Assembly (NCBI RefSeq): GCF_003352065.1
Contig: NZ_CP025803.1
Location: 992,001-1,056,000, forward strand
Source of the DNA: Sulfitobacter sp. SK011
Lineage (GTDB): Bacteria; Pseudomonadota; Alphaproteobacteria; Rhodobacterales; Rhodobacteraceae
Length of the DNA: 64,000 nucleotides
Direction: 5' to 3'
Shown here: positions 8,055 through 17,344 of the stretch, piece after piece
How the letters are laid out: every line of letters begins with the position of its first letter
Position numbering within the stretch: the stretch's first letter is position 1
Made by a program: the position numbers and the translations under genes
Notes under the pieces: model-generated
The model's database searches: none
Seen by the model: only the letters and a program-made list of their open reading frames with translations
Told to the model about the DNA's origin: nothing

Positions 8055-9601
8055 GATTGTGTTGAAAAACTCTTTGTTTTCGACCTGTCGAAGTCGGCTA
8101 TCGCGTTGATTTATTTGGAGCGTCCCTAGGTCGACCACCTTTTATCCGGTGGCGGGCACCATTGGCTTGAGTTTTGCTAGTTTGCGAAGGTTTTGGGCGG
8201 TAGCAGCGAGGGTAAATTCGTCCTGGACGCCACATGGGCCACGTAATCGGAGCCTGCCCAATCCGAGGATGCGTTTGAGATGTGCGAAGAGCATTTCGAC
8301 TTTCTTGCGTCGGGCCTGAGCCTTCGGATTGAACTCCGAGGCTGTGCATGCTCGGGCAAAGTCTCTGACAACTTCATATTTCTCTCGATGAACCGAACGC
8401 CTTTCAGCGTTAGGGCAGCACTTTGCCTTTAATTCACATCCTGTGCAGTCTGACATCAGTGCTCGATAATTTCTGGCTTTCCAAACTGGCGCATTTCGGG
8501 CCGGATCGGAATAGTTTCGCCTCGTGTGCAACATCTCCTTGCCACCTGGGCAGATGTAGCGGTCGTTCTCGTCATCCCAAGTGAAGTCGGACCGCGAGAA
8601 GGTGCCGTCTTTGCGTTCACCTTTGTCAAAGACTGGGATGAACGGCAGGATTTTCCGCTTCAGTGTCAACCAAACCAGATTGTCGGCAGCACCATACGCG
8701 GTATCAGCGGCAATCCAATCAGGCTTCACACCAAAGCGCTCTTCGGTGCGGTCGATCATCTTGCGCATGGCTCCTACCTCGGCGGTTCTATTCGAGCGGC
8801 TGGCGTCGACGTCCATGATGATGCTGTGATCTGTATCGATCAGATAATTGGTAGAATAAGCAAAGAAAGCGGGGCCTTTGCGGGCTGCTGTCCACTGGCT
8901 AGCTGGGTCCGCATGAGCCGTGAACTTGGGCTTGGTCGTCGTGGCCGCACCAAAAGCCTCGTCGTCCAGCGTTTCGAGATATTCTCGCACCGCACGCGGT
9001 GCATCATTGGCGTCAGCCATACGGGCGACCCAGTCTTCAAGATTGCTGGAGTTCTGTTTCTGGACATCAGCACTGATCAAGCTGGCATCCACGGCAAATC
9101 CCTGACCGCCTACAAGGCCTTCTTGCATGCATCGCGCAACGGTCGTCTCAAATACGTGGCGCAGAAGATCGCTCTCGCGGAACCTACCATGACGGTTCTT
9201 TGAAAAGCTGGAGTGGTCAGGAATCCGATCAGTCAAATCAAGGCGACAAAACCAACGGTAAGCAAGGTTCAGATGCACCTCTTCGCAAAGCCGACGCTCA
9301 GAGCGGATGCCAAAGCAATAGCCCACCAGCAACATCCGGATCAGCAACTCAGGGTCGATGGAGGGGCGACCGGTGTGGCTGTAGAAGTCTGAAAGATGCG
9401 CACGGATACTGCTCAGATCAACGAACCGATCTATTGACCGCAGAAGATGATCTTGTGGGACATGATCCTCCGAGGAGAACTCGTAAAACAACGCCGCTTG
9501 CGCCACCTGCTTTGGTCCCATCATCGCCAAGTCCCCCAATCAATAAAGGAATTGAATCAGCGATTACCCCTTCGATCAAGCAACAGTTTTTCAACACAAT
9601 C
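8055..9601 (-). mobile_element. IS1182-family insertion sequence, apparently complete
   Basis: A perfect 17-bp terminal inverted repeat (GATTGTGTTGAAAAACT at 8055-8071, its complement at 9585-9601) encloses one intact transposase gene. Length is about 1.55 kb. No clear target duplication is visible. A diverged piece of a similar transposase lies at 37345-37513. Confidence 0.88.
8142..9524 (-). CDS. IS1182-family transposase
   Basis: 460 residues from ATG 9524, preceded by GGGGGA; an upstream TTG at 9539 is less likely. DDE transposase with the N-terminal IS1182/IS5-like helix domain (DHLLRSIDRFVDL, GRPSIDPELLIRMLLVGYC). Probable acidic catalytic positions lie in AVDASLI, ADTAYGA and the C-terminal KVEMLFAHLKRILGL region. 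The Cys-rich CTGCELKAKCC segment typical of IS1182 is present. No frameshift is seen, so it is probably functional. Confidence 0.92.
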   Translation of the reverse strand: MMGPKQVAQAALFYEFSSEDHVPQDHLLRSIDRFVDLSSIRAHLSDFYSHTGRPSIDPELLIRMLLVGYCFGIRSERRLCEEVHLNLAYRWFCRLDLTDRIPDHSSFSKNRHGRFRESDLLRHVFETTVARCMQEGLVGGQGFAVDASLISADVQKQNSSNLEDWVARMADANDAPRAVREYLETLDDEAFGAATTTKPKFTAHADPASQWTAARKGPAFFAYSTNYLIDTDHSIIMDVDASRSNRTAEVGAMRKMIDRTEERFGVKPDWIAADTAYGAADNLVWLTLKRKILPFIPVFDKGERKDGTFSRSDFTWDDENDRYICPGGKEMLHTRRNYSDPARNAPVWKARNYRALMSDCTGCELKAKCCPNAERRSVHREKYEVVRDFARACTASEFNPKAQARRKKVEMLFAHLKRILGLGRLRLRGPCGVQDEFTLAATAQNLRKLAKLKPMVPATG

Positions 9602-10503
9602 AGCCCGCATTGACGGATGCTGTATCAATTCCGAAAGGCAGCTTCTAGAATTGAGAATAATGTTTCGCTGTGTCTAGACCAAGGAGCGCTTGTCTTCACA
9701 GAGTTTTTATACCGTAAATGGGGCGCGGAAATTGCTTAGGGATGGGTGTAAAAAGCTCGCTAGATTAGTTCGACGCCAACTAATATTGGGCCTAGAAATT
9801 CCATAAATTATCAGGTAACCTACTGAGTTTCTTGTCTAATTCAAGATATGGACATCAGATTTCGTAATGATTGTGCCCAGATCTAATGATACCAAAAGCA
9901 CTGTTTAAGGAAGTTAGACTGTTACCGCTATTTCTTTTTTGGTACGACCTTGTCCACTTCCCCCTCCCGCAACCAAGTTTATCACAATAATATCAATGCG
10001 TTACCAACCTCTTTCGATTTTTTTGCGTTCGCGAAATTCGCAGTGCTACGCTGGTGCTACGTTTTGAAGGCACAGCGGAGCAATGCACGAATTTCTTAGC
10101 TCTGGCCGTTCCTATCCCAACAGGATTTACGTGAATGTTGCGACGGGCGGAAACCGGACCTTAGCTGCGCCTGCCAAGGTTCTGTGCTAGAATTGAAAAA
10201 GCGGCCATTCAAGCGGTAGCAGACCGAAGCCCCCATGCTGCGCTGCGCACCAAGGGCGGCTGTGCGCAGAAAGCCGGCTTTGCAAAGTTGAGTAGCCAGA
10301 GACGTCAATCGCCGAGTTTAGCTTTTTTGATAATCCGCAGTTCTCGCAGTATGTGGCAGCTTTTATCTCGAAAATCCGCACCGTGGATGGTCGCCAGCTT
10401 TGGAACTCGTGTCCCTCCGCTTGTGACGTGCGCAATTTTGTAGCAAAGTTTAAGCGAACGGTAGAGCTACCGCATCGCACAATAATAAATTTGGAGCTCA
10501 AAC
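9602..10503. other. Gene-free stretch with degraded sequence
   Basis: About 900 bases without a supportable gene. The left half is AT-rich. Around 10143-10190 there is GGGCGGAAA followed by a Cys/Gly-type GC-rich run that loosely resembles sequence near 13236, downstream of the TPR cyclase; both look like decayed repeats or gene remnants. No RNA gene recognised. Confidence 0.35.
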
Positions 10504-11127
10504 ATGACACTTAAAGTTGTTGGCGCAGGTATCGGGCGCACTGGTACGTTTTCTTTGAAGCATGCTTTGGAGCGACTGGGTTTCGGACCCTGCCACCACA
10601 TGATCGAAGTCCTTGGGAACATGGCGGAACAGCTGCCGCTCTGGCAATCAGCGGTTGCTGGTCAGCCAGATTGGGATCGGATCTACAGGGGTTATCATAG
10701 CGCCGTCGATTGGCCTACGGCGCGATTTTACCGTGAATTACATACGGTCTACCCGGACGCAAAGTTCATTCTTGGATATCGCAGCCCCCAAAGCTGGGCA
10801 GAAAGCTTTTCTCAAACCATCTACATGGCTCTTTCTAAAATTGGAAAGGCACCGGCTGAACAGCATGACTGGCTCTGCATGGTGACTGAGCTGATTACCC
10901 AGAACGGCATTCCCCCCGGTCTCGATGTGGCTGGGCTGGAGCAGGCCTACATCGCGCATGTCGAGGGGGTCAAGGGTTCCATACCTCCGGAACAGCTTTT
11001 GGTGTTTGAGGCCAAAGACGGTTGGGAGCCGTTGTGCGAGTTTCTGGATCTACCTGTACCTGACGAGCCTTATCCACGGACGAATGATCGGGCGGAATTC
11101 TGGGAGCACATGAAGGGGGGGGCCTGA
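10504..11127 (+). CDS. Sulfotransferase-family protein (Sulfotransfer_4 type)
   Basis: 207 residues. The N-terminus VVGAGIGRTGTFSLKHALER is the 5'-phosphosulfate-binding loop of PAPS-dependent sulfotransferases, and YPDAKFILGYRSPQSWAESF is the usual second strand with the arginine/serine 3'-phosphate contacts. The length fits short bacterial and eukaryote-like members of this family. The acceptor substrate is unknown; marine Roseobacters often carry several. The gene is followed 69 bases later by the TPR cyclase on the same strand, but nothing indicates shared function. Confidence 0.85.
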   Translation: MTLKVVGAGIGRTGTFSLKHALERLGFGPCHHMIEVLGNMAEQLPLWQSAVAGQPDWDRIYRGYHSAVDWPTARFYRELHTVYPDAKFILGYRSPQSWAESFSQTIYMALSKIGKAPAEQHDWLCMVTELITQNGIPPGLDVAGLEQAYIAHVEGVKGSIPPEQLLVFEAKDGWEPLCEFLDLPVPDEPYPRTNDRAEFWEHMKGGA

Positions 11128-11196
11128 GAACCGCAGGCGGGCTTGCGAATTTTTCCAATCAGGCAATAATCAGCTTTATTGGAAAGCAGTAAGCAT

Positions 11197-12969
11197 ATGG
11201 ATGAAATCCGAAGACTCGCAGCAATTCTGATTGCTGATATTGTGGGGTTTAGTCGCCTCACTCACGAAGATGAGGATGGCATGCTCGCAGAATTGCGAAA
11301 TTTGCGCCGCGAGGTCATCGATCCGACGGTCGCAGCCCACAGTGGGCGCGTGGTGAAGCGCACGGGCGACGGCGCGCTTGTAGAGTTTCGCAGCGTTGTT
11401 CAAGCGACACGCTGCGCAATCCAACTTCAGAATACCATGGCGGAACGAAACGCAGGTGCGCCGTCGGACCGCCGAATTGAGTTTCGTATTGGCATTCACC
11501 TTGGTGATGTCGTCGAGGAAGATGATGGCGACTTGATGGGTGATGGTGTCAATGTCGCCGCGCGTCTTGAGGGGATTGCAAAAGCAGGTGCGATCTGCAT
11601 TTCCGATGATGCCTATCGGCACGTACGGACGCGTCTCGACATGTCGGTCACCGACATGGGCGAGCAGATGCTCAAAAACATAACCGAGCCGATGAAAGTC
11701 TACGCATTGCAGGTTGGGACAGCCAGCGAACCGGCTGGCCCTGAGCTCGATCTATCGGCAGATACACTGTCACTCGATAAACCTTCCATTGCGGTGCTGC
11801 CATTCACCAACATGTCGGGCGATCCTGAGCAGGAATATTTTGCCGATGGCATGGCAGAAGACATTATCACGGCATTGTCCAAATTTGAGCAGCTATTCGT
11901 GATCGCGCGTAACTCGAGCTTTGTCTACAAGGGACGTGCAGTCGACATCATGCAGGTTGGACGCGACCTTGGTGTGCGATACGTTCTGGAAGGCAGTGTG
12001 CGCAAAGCAGGCGACCGGGTGCGTATCACCGGCCAGCTCATAAATGCCGCAACCGGAAATCACCTCTGGGCCGATAGGTTTGACGGACATCTTGAAAATG
12101 TCTTTGATCTTCAAGATGAGATTACGGCAAGCGTTGTCGGCGCAATTGAGCCCACTGTGCGCAAGGCCGAAATCGAGCGGGCGAAGAGCAAGCGCCCCGA
12201 GCATATGGGAGCCTACGATTTGTTTCTGCAGGCGCTTCCGCACATCTATGCAATCCGTCCCGAAAGCAACTTGATAGCGCTGGAATTCCTGATGAAGGCC
12301 ATAGAAATCGATCCGGACTACGCGCCCGCCTTGGGGCATGCGAGCTGGTGTCTTGTTCAGCGGATCACTCGCCCTTGGGACGATTTCAGCGAGGATGATC
12401 TGAATCTGGCCATATCCTTCGCACGCCGTGTTCTGGCCGTGGGCAGCGATGACGCGCAGGCAGTTGTGTTGGGAGGGTTCACACTTGTCATGCTGCGCGC
12501 CGATTACCTTGCGGGTCTGGACGCCGTTCAGCGTGCAATCAGCCTCAACCCCGGGTCAGGATTTGTGAATTCCATGGCTGGCTGCGCGCTGGTTTTTGGC
12601 GATAACGTTGAAGCGGGGCTGACGCTATTGGATCGCGCTATGGCTCTGGGGCCGCAGGATCCGAGTTTTTTCAGCTATCTGCTTGTTTCTGCTGCCGGTC
12701 ACCTGTTTTCCGGGCATCCTGACAGGGCCTTGGAACTGGCCAATCGATCGCTTGCGTTGAACACGACCGTGGATTCGACCTACTGGGTGTTGATTGCCAC
12801 TTACACGGCGCTTGGCAGGCCTGAAGATGCGAAGCGTACCGCGAGGCTGTTACTGGCTGCTTATCCAAAGACGACGGCTTCGGGGTACGGACGCATGCTA
12901 CCAATCCGGAACAAAGCGTCTCTTGAGATGGTGATTAACAGCTGCCGAGAAGCTGGTATCCCCGAATAG
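11197..12969 (+). CDS. Class III adenylate cyclase with C-terminal TPR region
   Basis: 590 residues from ATG 11197; a TTG at 11179 would add six residues. An N-terminal cyclase domain (1-165) has the metal Asp in LIADIVGFSR, TGDGALVEF, and the transition-state Asn/Arg in GDGVNVAARLE. A middle FlgO/TolB-like domain (about 195-330; IAVLPFTNMSGDPEQEYFAD is diagnostic) follows, and then a helical TPR region (about 335-580). This architecture is common in Rhizobiales and Rhodobacterales as cytoplasmic cyclases with a protein-interaction tail. The input signal is unknown. It is the second cyclase in this part of the window. Confidence 0.92.
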   Translation: MDEIRRLAAILIADIVGFSRLTHEDEDGMLAELRNLRREVIDPTVAAHSGRVVKRTGDGALVEFRSVVQATRCAIQLQNTMAERNAGAPSDRRIEFRIGIHLGDVVEEDDGDLMGDGVNVAARLEGIAKAGAICISDDAYRHVRTRLDMSVTDMGEQMLKNITEPMKVYALQVGTASEPAGPELDLSADTLSLDKPSIAVLPFTNMSGDPEQEYFADGMAEDIITALSKFEQLFVIARNSSFVYKGRAVDIMQVGRDLGVRYVLEGSVRKAGDRVRITGQLINAATGNHLWADRFDGHLENVFDLQDEITASVVGAIEPTVRKAEIERAKSKRPEHMGAYDLFLQALPHIYAIRPESNLIALEFLMKAIEIDPDYAPALGHASWCLVQRITRPWDDFSEDDLNLAISFARRVLAVGSDDAQAVVLGGFTLVMLRADYLAGLDAVQRAISLNPGSGFVNSMAGCALVFGDNVEAGLTLLDRAMALGPQDPSFFSYLLVSAAGHLFSGHPDRALELANRSLALNTTVDSTYWVLIATYTALGRPEDAKRTARLLLAAYPKTTASGYGRMLPIRNKASLEMVINSCREAGIPE

Positions 12970-13440
12970 GCCAGAACCCAATACCCCGCCCTCGGTGAAT
13001 GGCGCGAGGCGGCCCTGCATGTGTTGCCTTAGGGCGAAGTCGGAATCCAATCTGGAGGTTCGATTTGGGCTGGGACCGGTCATCCGGTTGGTCGCGCCGA
13101 AGCCTGCAAGGTCAAGATTTGCGTGCCGCACCGCCGCAAGTCCGGTTTGAGCCCAGACCTACCACGCCTCAGAACTAATTCGCCGCGCTTGCATTGGGCC
13201 GGTGTCAGCCCAGAGTAGACCTTGGCTTCAAACAATTTGGGCGGAAAGTGAGAATTCGCTGCAGGCGCGAGCGTGAAAGGCATTTCTTTCAAAAGCGGAC
13301 CTGCAAACGGCGGCGAAACCGCTGTTTCGTTCTGCACTCCAATGGTCCGGGCTGAGCCCAATGTACCGACTGATGAGATATCATGAATTGCGGAAACTTT
13401 AGCAAAGCTTCCCCAAACCAAGATTAAACCGCTCGGCGAG
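12970..13440. other. Gene-free stretch between cyclase and AraC regulator
   Basis: About 470 bases of GC-rich sequence with no supportable gene; short antisense frames are overlap shadows. Patterns such as GGGCGGAAAGTGAGAATTCG and GGTCCGGGCTGAGCCC resemble degraded intergenic repeats I associate with Roseobacter genomes, but I cannot define a unit here. Confidence 0.35.
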
Positions 13441-14190
13441 TCATGCGCTTCGCGACGTTTTCGAACGCAGTTTGATCGGGGTCTCGTCAAAGTGTTTTTT
13501 GAAGGCGCGGGTGAAGCCTTCGGGCGAAGAATAGCCATATCGACGCGCCACCGCATCTATTCTATGACCGTTTGAGATATCTTGGCGGGCTAGAATGAGC
13601 CGCCAGCGACGTAGGTATGCTGTGGGCGGTTCACCTACCGCCGCAAGGAATATCTCGGCAAAACGACTTAGCGATAAACCTGCAATTTGCGCCAGGTCCT
13701 CGTTGCGCCAATCCCGCCCCGGATGATCGTGGATGGCCACGATTGCGCGACTGAGGCGAGGGTCAGACAAACCCGCCAAAAGACCTGGTTTTGTCGATCC
13801 GGCCTCAATCTGGGTCCGCAACATGCGAACGACCAAGACCTCGCCCAACCGGCTAAGCACGGAGTCGACCCCACAGCGCTGCCCCGATAGTTCCGACTGC
13901 ATCAGCATAACAAGACCGGTGCTGTCTGGATCTCCTGACAGATCTATCTCAATCATTGCCGGAAGAGCGGCCAGCAGAGGGTTCGATAGGCCGCTCCAAT
14001 CGACATTTGCAGAAAATAGAACACGATCTTCTGAGACAGCAAAACGGGCGTCACCGGTTCGAAAACAGACCCTTTGAGGCACCCCACCCCCATCTCGCAA
14101 GACGATCAGTGTTGCGTCCTTTAACGGGGCCGGCTGCACGACCAACCGAAACCTGTCCATCAGTGTTGTTAATCTGTCAAATCGGTCCAT
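13441..14190 (-). CDS. AraC-family transcriptional regulator with cupin sensor domain
   Basis: 249 residues. The N-terminal part (to about 150) fits the Cupin_6 AraC-binding domain, including RLGEVLVVRMLR. The C-terminal double HTH (about 160-243) shows EDLAQIAGLSLSRFAEIF and IDAVARRYGYSSPEGFTRAF, then KHFDETP. The gene is transcribed divergently from a peroxiredoxin-like gene 87 bases away. AraC/Cupin_6 regulators of this type commonly control the adjacent oxidoreductase gene, so the shared intergenic region probably holds its operator. Confidence 0.9.
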   Translation of the reverse strand: MDRFDRLTTLMDRFRLVVQPAPLKDATLIVLRDGGGVPQRVCFRTGDARFAVSEDRVLFSANVDWSGLSNPLLAALPAMIEIDLSGDPDSTGLVMLMQSELSGQRCGVDSVLSRLGEVLVVRMLRTQIEAGSTKPGLLAGLSDPRLSRAIVAIHDHPGRDWRNEDLAQIAGLSLSRFAEIFLAAVGEPPTAYLRRWRLILARQDISNGHRIDAVARRYGYSSPEGFTRAFKKHFDETPIKLRSKTSRSA

Positions 14191-14277
14191 ATCGGTGTTA
14201 TGGTTCGATTTTTAGGATTTCACAAACCATAAATGCGATAGGTTTACCTCACAGGAAATATCAAACAGAGGATTCAA

Positions 14278-14814
14278 ATGCTTATTCCCCGTCAGAAGAC
14301 CCCCGACCTAAAGCTGCCAACACTCGATCTTGGTGTTTTCGATTTGTCTGAAGAGCAGTCCGAGCGCGGCACCGTAATCTGCTTCTATCGCGGGCTACAC
14401 TGTCCGATTTGTGCGACGTATCTGACCGAGTTTCAAAAGCGGGTCGCCGACTTTAGCGAACGCGGCGTGACGACCATTGCAATCAGCTCGGATGGTGAGG
14501 AACGGACCAGAGCGATGGCAGAAAAAATAGGGGCCGACACCCTGCGTTTTGCATATGATCTTCCGCTGGCAGAGGCGCGGGAATGGGGCCTCTATATTTC
14601 GACATCTCGCGGCAAGACCTCGATCGGAATAGAAGAACCGGCCCTATTTTCTGAACCCGGACTGTTCATGGTGACACCGGAACAGAGCCTCTACTATGGC
14701 TCAGTTCAGACGATGCCTTTCGTCAGACCGCATTTCTCGGAGTTGGTAGGTGCGCTCGATTTCGCGATCAAGAACAACTACCCGGCACGTGGGGAATACA
14801 CCGGAAGCGTCTAG
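14278..14814 (+). CDS. Peroxiredoxin-like (AhpC/TSA-type) protein
   Basis: 178 residues with a thioredoxin-fold pattern: APDLKLPT-like start, FYRGLHCPICATYLTEF with a CPIC redox pair after the first strand, then GVTTIAISSDGEE and a GLFMVTPEQSLYYG strand. It belongs to the peroxiredoxin-like family of selenoprotein/AhpC relatives often paired with AraC regulators. Predicted role: thiol-dependent reduction of peroxide or another oxidant in the cytoplasm. ATG 14278 is preceded by GAGGATTCAA. Probably regulated by the divergent AraC gene and followed by a strong hairpin at 14819. Confidence 0.85.
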   Translation: MLIPRQKTPDLKLPTLDLGVFDLSEEQSERGTVICFYRGLHCPICATYLTEFQKRVADFSERGVTTIAISSDGEERTRAMAEKIGADTLRFAYDLPLAEAREWGLYISTSRGKTSIGIEEPALFSEPGLFMVTPEQSLYYGSVQTMPFVRPHFSELVGALDFAIKNNYPARGEYTGSV

Positions 14815-14818
14815 ATAA

Positions 14819-14879
14819 TGGTCGGTCTGGCAGACTTGCGGAAACGTATGTGTTTCCGACAGGTCTGCCAGAACGACCA
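14819..14879. terminator. Long hairpin after the peroxiredoxin-like gene
   Basis: Inverted repeat beginning two bases past the region of the stop: TGGTCG pairs with CGACCA, TCTGGCAGAC with GTCTGCCAGA, and CGGAAAC with GTTTCCG, about 23 pairs interrupted by a 1x1 and a 3x3 internal loop, with loop GTATGT. No T-run follows, so it may be a processing or stability element rather than a classical intrinsic terminator. Confidence 0.6.
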
Positions 14880-15221
14880 GTATCATGGGCTTTGGGATTA
14901 TGAAGAGTAATGGCACCCAAACATCCCCACCCTTCCCCAATCAATCACTCCGGTATGGGTCCTCCGGCAATCTCCCGGCGTCGTTTCTGAATCTAACCTC
15001 AAACACGAAACAGGTTTGCTTTTGCCAGAGTAACTTCGTGCGCGCGGCCAGATTGCGTGGGTCCATGGACCTCTGGCGATCTCGACGTTAGCAACGCACT
15101 TGGAATTCGAATCTGAGTGATACTCAGACCTTTAGCCGCACCGTGCATTACTATTTGTAAGCGAGTTATTTTTAGATCGTTTCAACGATTGAATTTATTA
15201 TCCGGGCGGTTTGCTGAAAGC
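14880..15221. other. Gene-free stretch
   Basis: About 340 bases between the hairpin and the inverted small-membrane-protein gene. I see no gene, RNA or repeat that I can support. Confidence 0.35.
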
Positions 15222-15518
15222 TTAAACGTGCTCGCCATCAGCGCGACGGCTGGATCCCTTTGTGAAGAACCTAGGCTTCGTTGCCGCGGTAGTGTAAGTC
15301 GCAACCGTAATCGCTGCGGCTGCTATCAAGACAGAATGCCCAAGAATGCTTGCAGCAAGTATGGTATAGCTTCCGATTGCGACCGCAAAGCTAACGGCCC
15401 ACATGAACCCCAACGCCTGCAACACATAGTGCCGCGTCGCAACATCCGGAATGTTACGGAGCGGACTTACTTCAGCATTAAATATGAAGTTCCATACATT
15501 GACTGTCAGTTGTCTCAT
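15222..15518 (-). CDS. Small two-helix inner-membrane protein, copy 2 (inverted duplicate)
   Basis: 98 residues, nearly the same as the product of 5460-5756, with changes such as I5T, H14N, L38F, K83R and S91R. Start ATG 15518 has the same AAAGGAG site, and homology continues about 55 bases upstream of the start but stops close to the stop codon. The duplicated unit is thus a gene plus leader, about 350 bp, in inverted orientation 9.5 kb away. Both copies are intact, implying maintained function or a recent event. Family unknown. Confidence 0.75.
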   Translation of the reverse strand: MRQLTVNVWNFIFNAEVSPLRNIPDVATRHYVLQALGFMWAVSFAVAIGSYTILAASILGHSVLIAAAAITVATYTTAATKPRFFTKGSSRRADGEHV

Positions 15519-16070
15519 CTGGCGTCTCCTTTTGACCTGGCGTTCCCCCAAGTGAAACACCATCTTATGTAACAAGCACATGATGTGCGTTTTATAGGAC
15601 GGTTACGCGCTAGCGACCCCTTCAGATCACTTTTATCGGCAGTGCCCAATCGAAACGCATTCTAGTTTGCATAGCAGAGCTCTCTGCAGAGCGCAGCGAA
15701 GGTCCGGTTCCAGGCTTTCTGGTCATAGGCGTTCACTGAAACGACGCGCGCCATCATTAACCATAAGATAGGCACTGGCGCTTGCCCGTGAACAATGAGT
15801 GTTCATTCGCAAGATAGTTTCCCGTTATGAGGGTAAATAAATCACCCCGTAATGGCTCATCTTGATGATCAAAAAAAATAGATTCAACTAATACCAGAAC
15901 CTGTCCCAGTCGGGTTAAATAGAGTTACAGCATCAGCCTAGCTGATCTGAGGCTGCGGCCTGACACCATCTAATCAGGCAACAGCAGAGTGTTTTAACGA
16001 GTATTGGTCGTGTGGGGTTCTCTGCACGGCCATTTTGAAAAACCAAATTTTTGCTGCTTGGGTGTAACCA
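15519..16070. other. Gene-free stretch
   Basis: About 550 bases. The first 55 are the duplicated leader of the small membrane protein. The remainder has no supportable gene; short frames contain no family signal. Confidence 0.35.
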
Positions 16071-16259
16071 ATGGAAGTCAGAATGATAAAGACCAGAACA
16101 CTGAGTGCAGCCGATTATCGGCAATCACCTGAAGCCCAGTCTTGGAACGGGCCGGCTGAGAGGCTACTTGCCGAGCGGCTCGAACGCGAGCACTCCTACT
16201 TGACCGCAGTCTTTGTTGTCGCTTTGTTTGCGCTGATCACACTACCTTTTTTGGGGTGA
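16071..16259 (+). CDS. Small hypothetical protein with C-terminal membrane anchor
   Basis: 62 residues from ATG 16071 (or 58 from ATG 16083). A charged N-terminal part (SAADYRQSPEAQSWNGPAER) leads into a single membrane helix at the C-terminus (AVFVVALFALITLPFLG). Such tail-anchored small proteins occur in Roseobacters, but I do not recognise a family. It sits among decayed genes, so it could be a remnant. Confidence 0.4.
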   Translation: MEVRMIKTRTLSAADYRQSPEAQSWNGPAERLLAERLEREHSYLTAVFVVALFALITLPFLG

Positions 16260-16283
16260 GGTGCTGTCGATGGTCTTGAAATT

Positions 16284-16650
16284 ATGGCATTTGCGATAGC
16301 CAATATTCAGGAAATATACGAGACGCTCACAATTTTGGATTTTCAAAAATTTCTTAGCTCGGTCGCCGGAAAAATCCTAAGCACGGTCGATACATCAGTG
16401 TCGAACATTGCATATTTCGAAAATGGCACTTTTGCGGTTGTCGCGCAACGGTCTATGAGTGCCCGTACAATAATTGAAGCAGGAATTTTGTCTGCCCTTA
16501 AGAGCGAGATTCACCTAAGCTCTGGCACAAAAGTTCAGCCTGTCTTTGCTTTTGCCAAGGCAAAGCACCCGGATTTGCTGGTCGGCCCAACGAGCCTATG
16601 CTGGCTTGCTCGACGCCATTAAAGATGCGCAATTAAAGTGCGTCAATTAA
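16284..16650 (+). pseudogene. Decayed relative of the C-terminal domain of the response regulator at 21640
   Basis: The opening FAIANIQEIYETLTILDFQKF aligns with FTIRKVEEHYQTMSAFEFHG in the C-terminal half of the 21640-22629 regulator, and ENGTFAVVAQ aligns with GSGTFVCVTES. The receiver domain is absent. Near 16600 a single-base frameshift moves the conserved helix (MLAC.DAIKDAQ, like the LMEALAAAH region) into another frame, which ends at 16650. I therefore read it as the tail of a lost paralogous regulator. Confidence 0.55.
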
Positions 16651-16799
16651 TTGGCGCAATCCAAACTTTCAGAATACCGTAAAGAAATCTGTCACGAAAC
16701 TAGTACTTCCCCTTCAAAGCTATGGTTCCTGAATTCAGTTGTCGCCCGAAACAGGGATAAGAAAGTCCTGCCTAAACGCGTAGTCGTCCTTCACAAGGA

Positions 16800-17150
16800 G
16801 CGGTTGGTCCGGCGTTCCTGCTGACCGGCGCGCTACACTTGCGGGTGCGTGACTTCTGCCGCCAGGTTTGCGGCGAGAACGAGGTCGAAATCTTGCACGG
16901 GGTACTTTCGAGCGATCATGTCCACATGTTCGTATCGGTGCCGCCCAAGCTCGCGATCTCGGATCTGGTGCGCAAGATGAAGGGCCGTTCGTCTTTCAAG
17001 GTGCAACAGGAGTTTCCGGCCATACGAAAACGGTACTGGGAATGCCGGCTTTGGGGCAGGGAGGTACTTTTCAACCACCAACCGTGCCATCACCGAAGGC
17101 ATTTTACTTCAGTAACTTGAGAAGCACATCGCTGATCCTAACGGCGCAAG
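16800..17150 (+). pseudogene. IS200/IS605 TnpA (Y1 transposase) remnant
   Basis: Translation gives LRVRDFCRQVC, GVLSSDHVHMFVSVPP with the HUH pair (HVH), then LVRKMKGRSSFKVQQEFPAIRKRYWECRLW, all characteristic of IS200-type TnpA. Around 17055 a frameshift separates this from YFSTTN and AITEG, which should carry the catalytic-region tail, and a stop follows. The N-terminus is also incomplete. Non-functional. Confidence 0.8.
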
Positions 17151-17344
17151 CCGGTAGTCGTTCAGTTCAAATATTAAATTTTGAATCTGGCTCTGTAACC
17201 AGTATTCTCTTTAATGCTTTCAATCTAACGAAGGTTACACGGTTTGTTGCGGGCGATCAATTTTTTTAGGCAATAAAATATTCCCCTAGGAAAAGTACTC
17301 AGCAACTGTATCTCTCAGTTTGTCGGAAAAGCCCAAGTTTTACG

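Noticed and set aside
13080..13556. Minus-strand open frame downstream of and overlapping the AraC gene end
   Set aside because: Low-information sequence, overlaps the conserved AraC HTH in another frame, no start signal.
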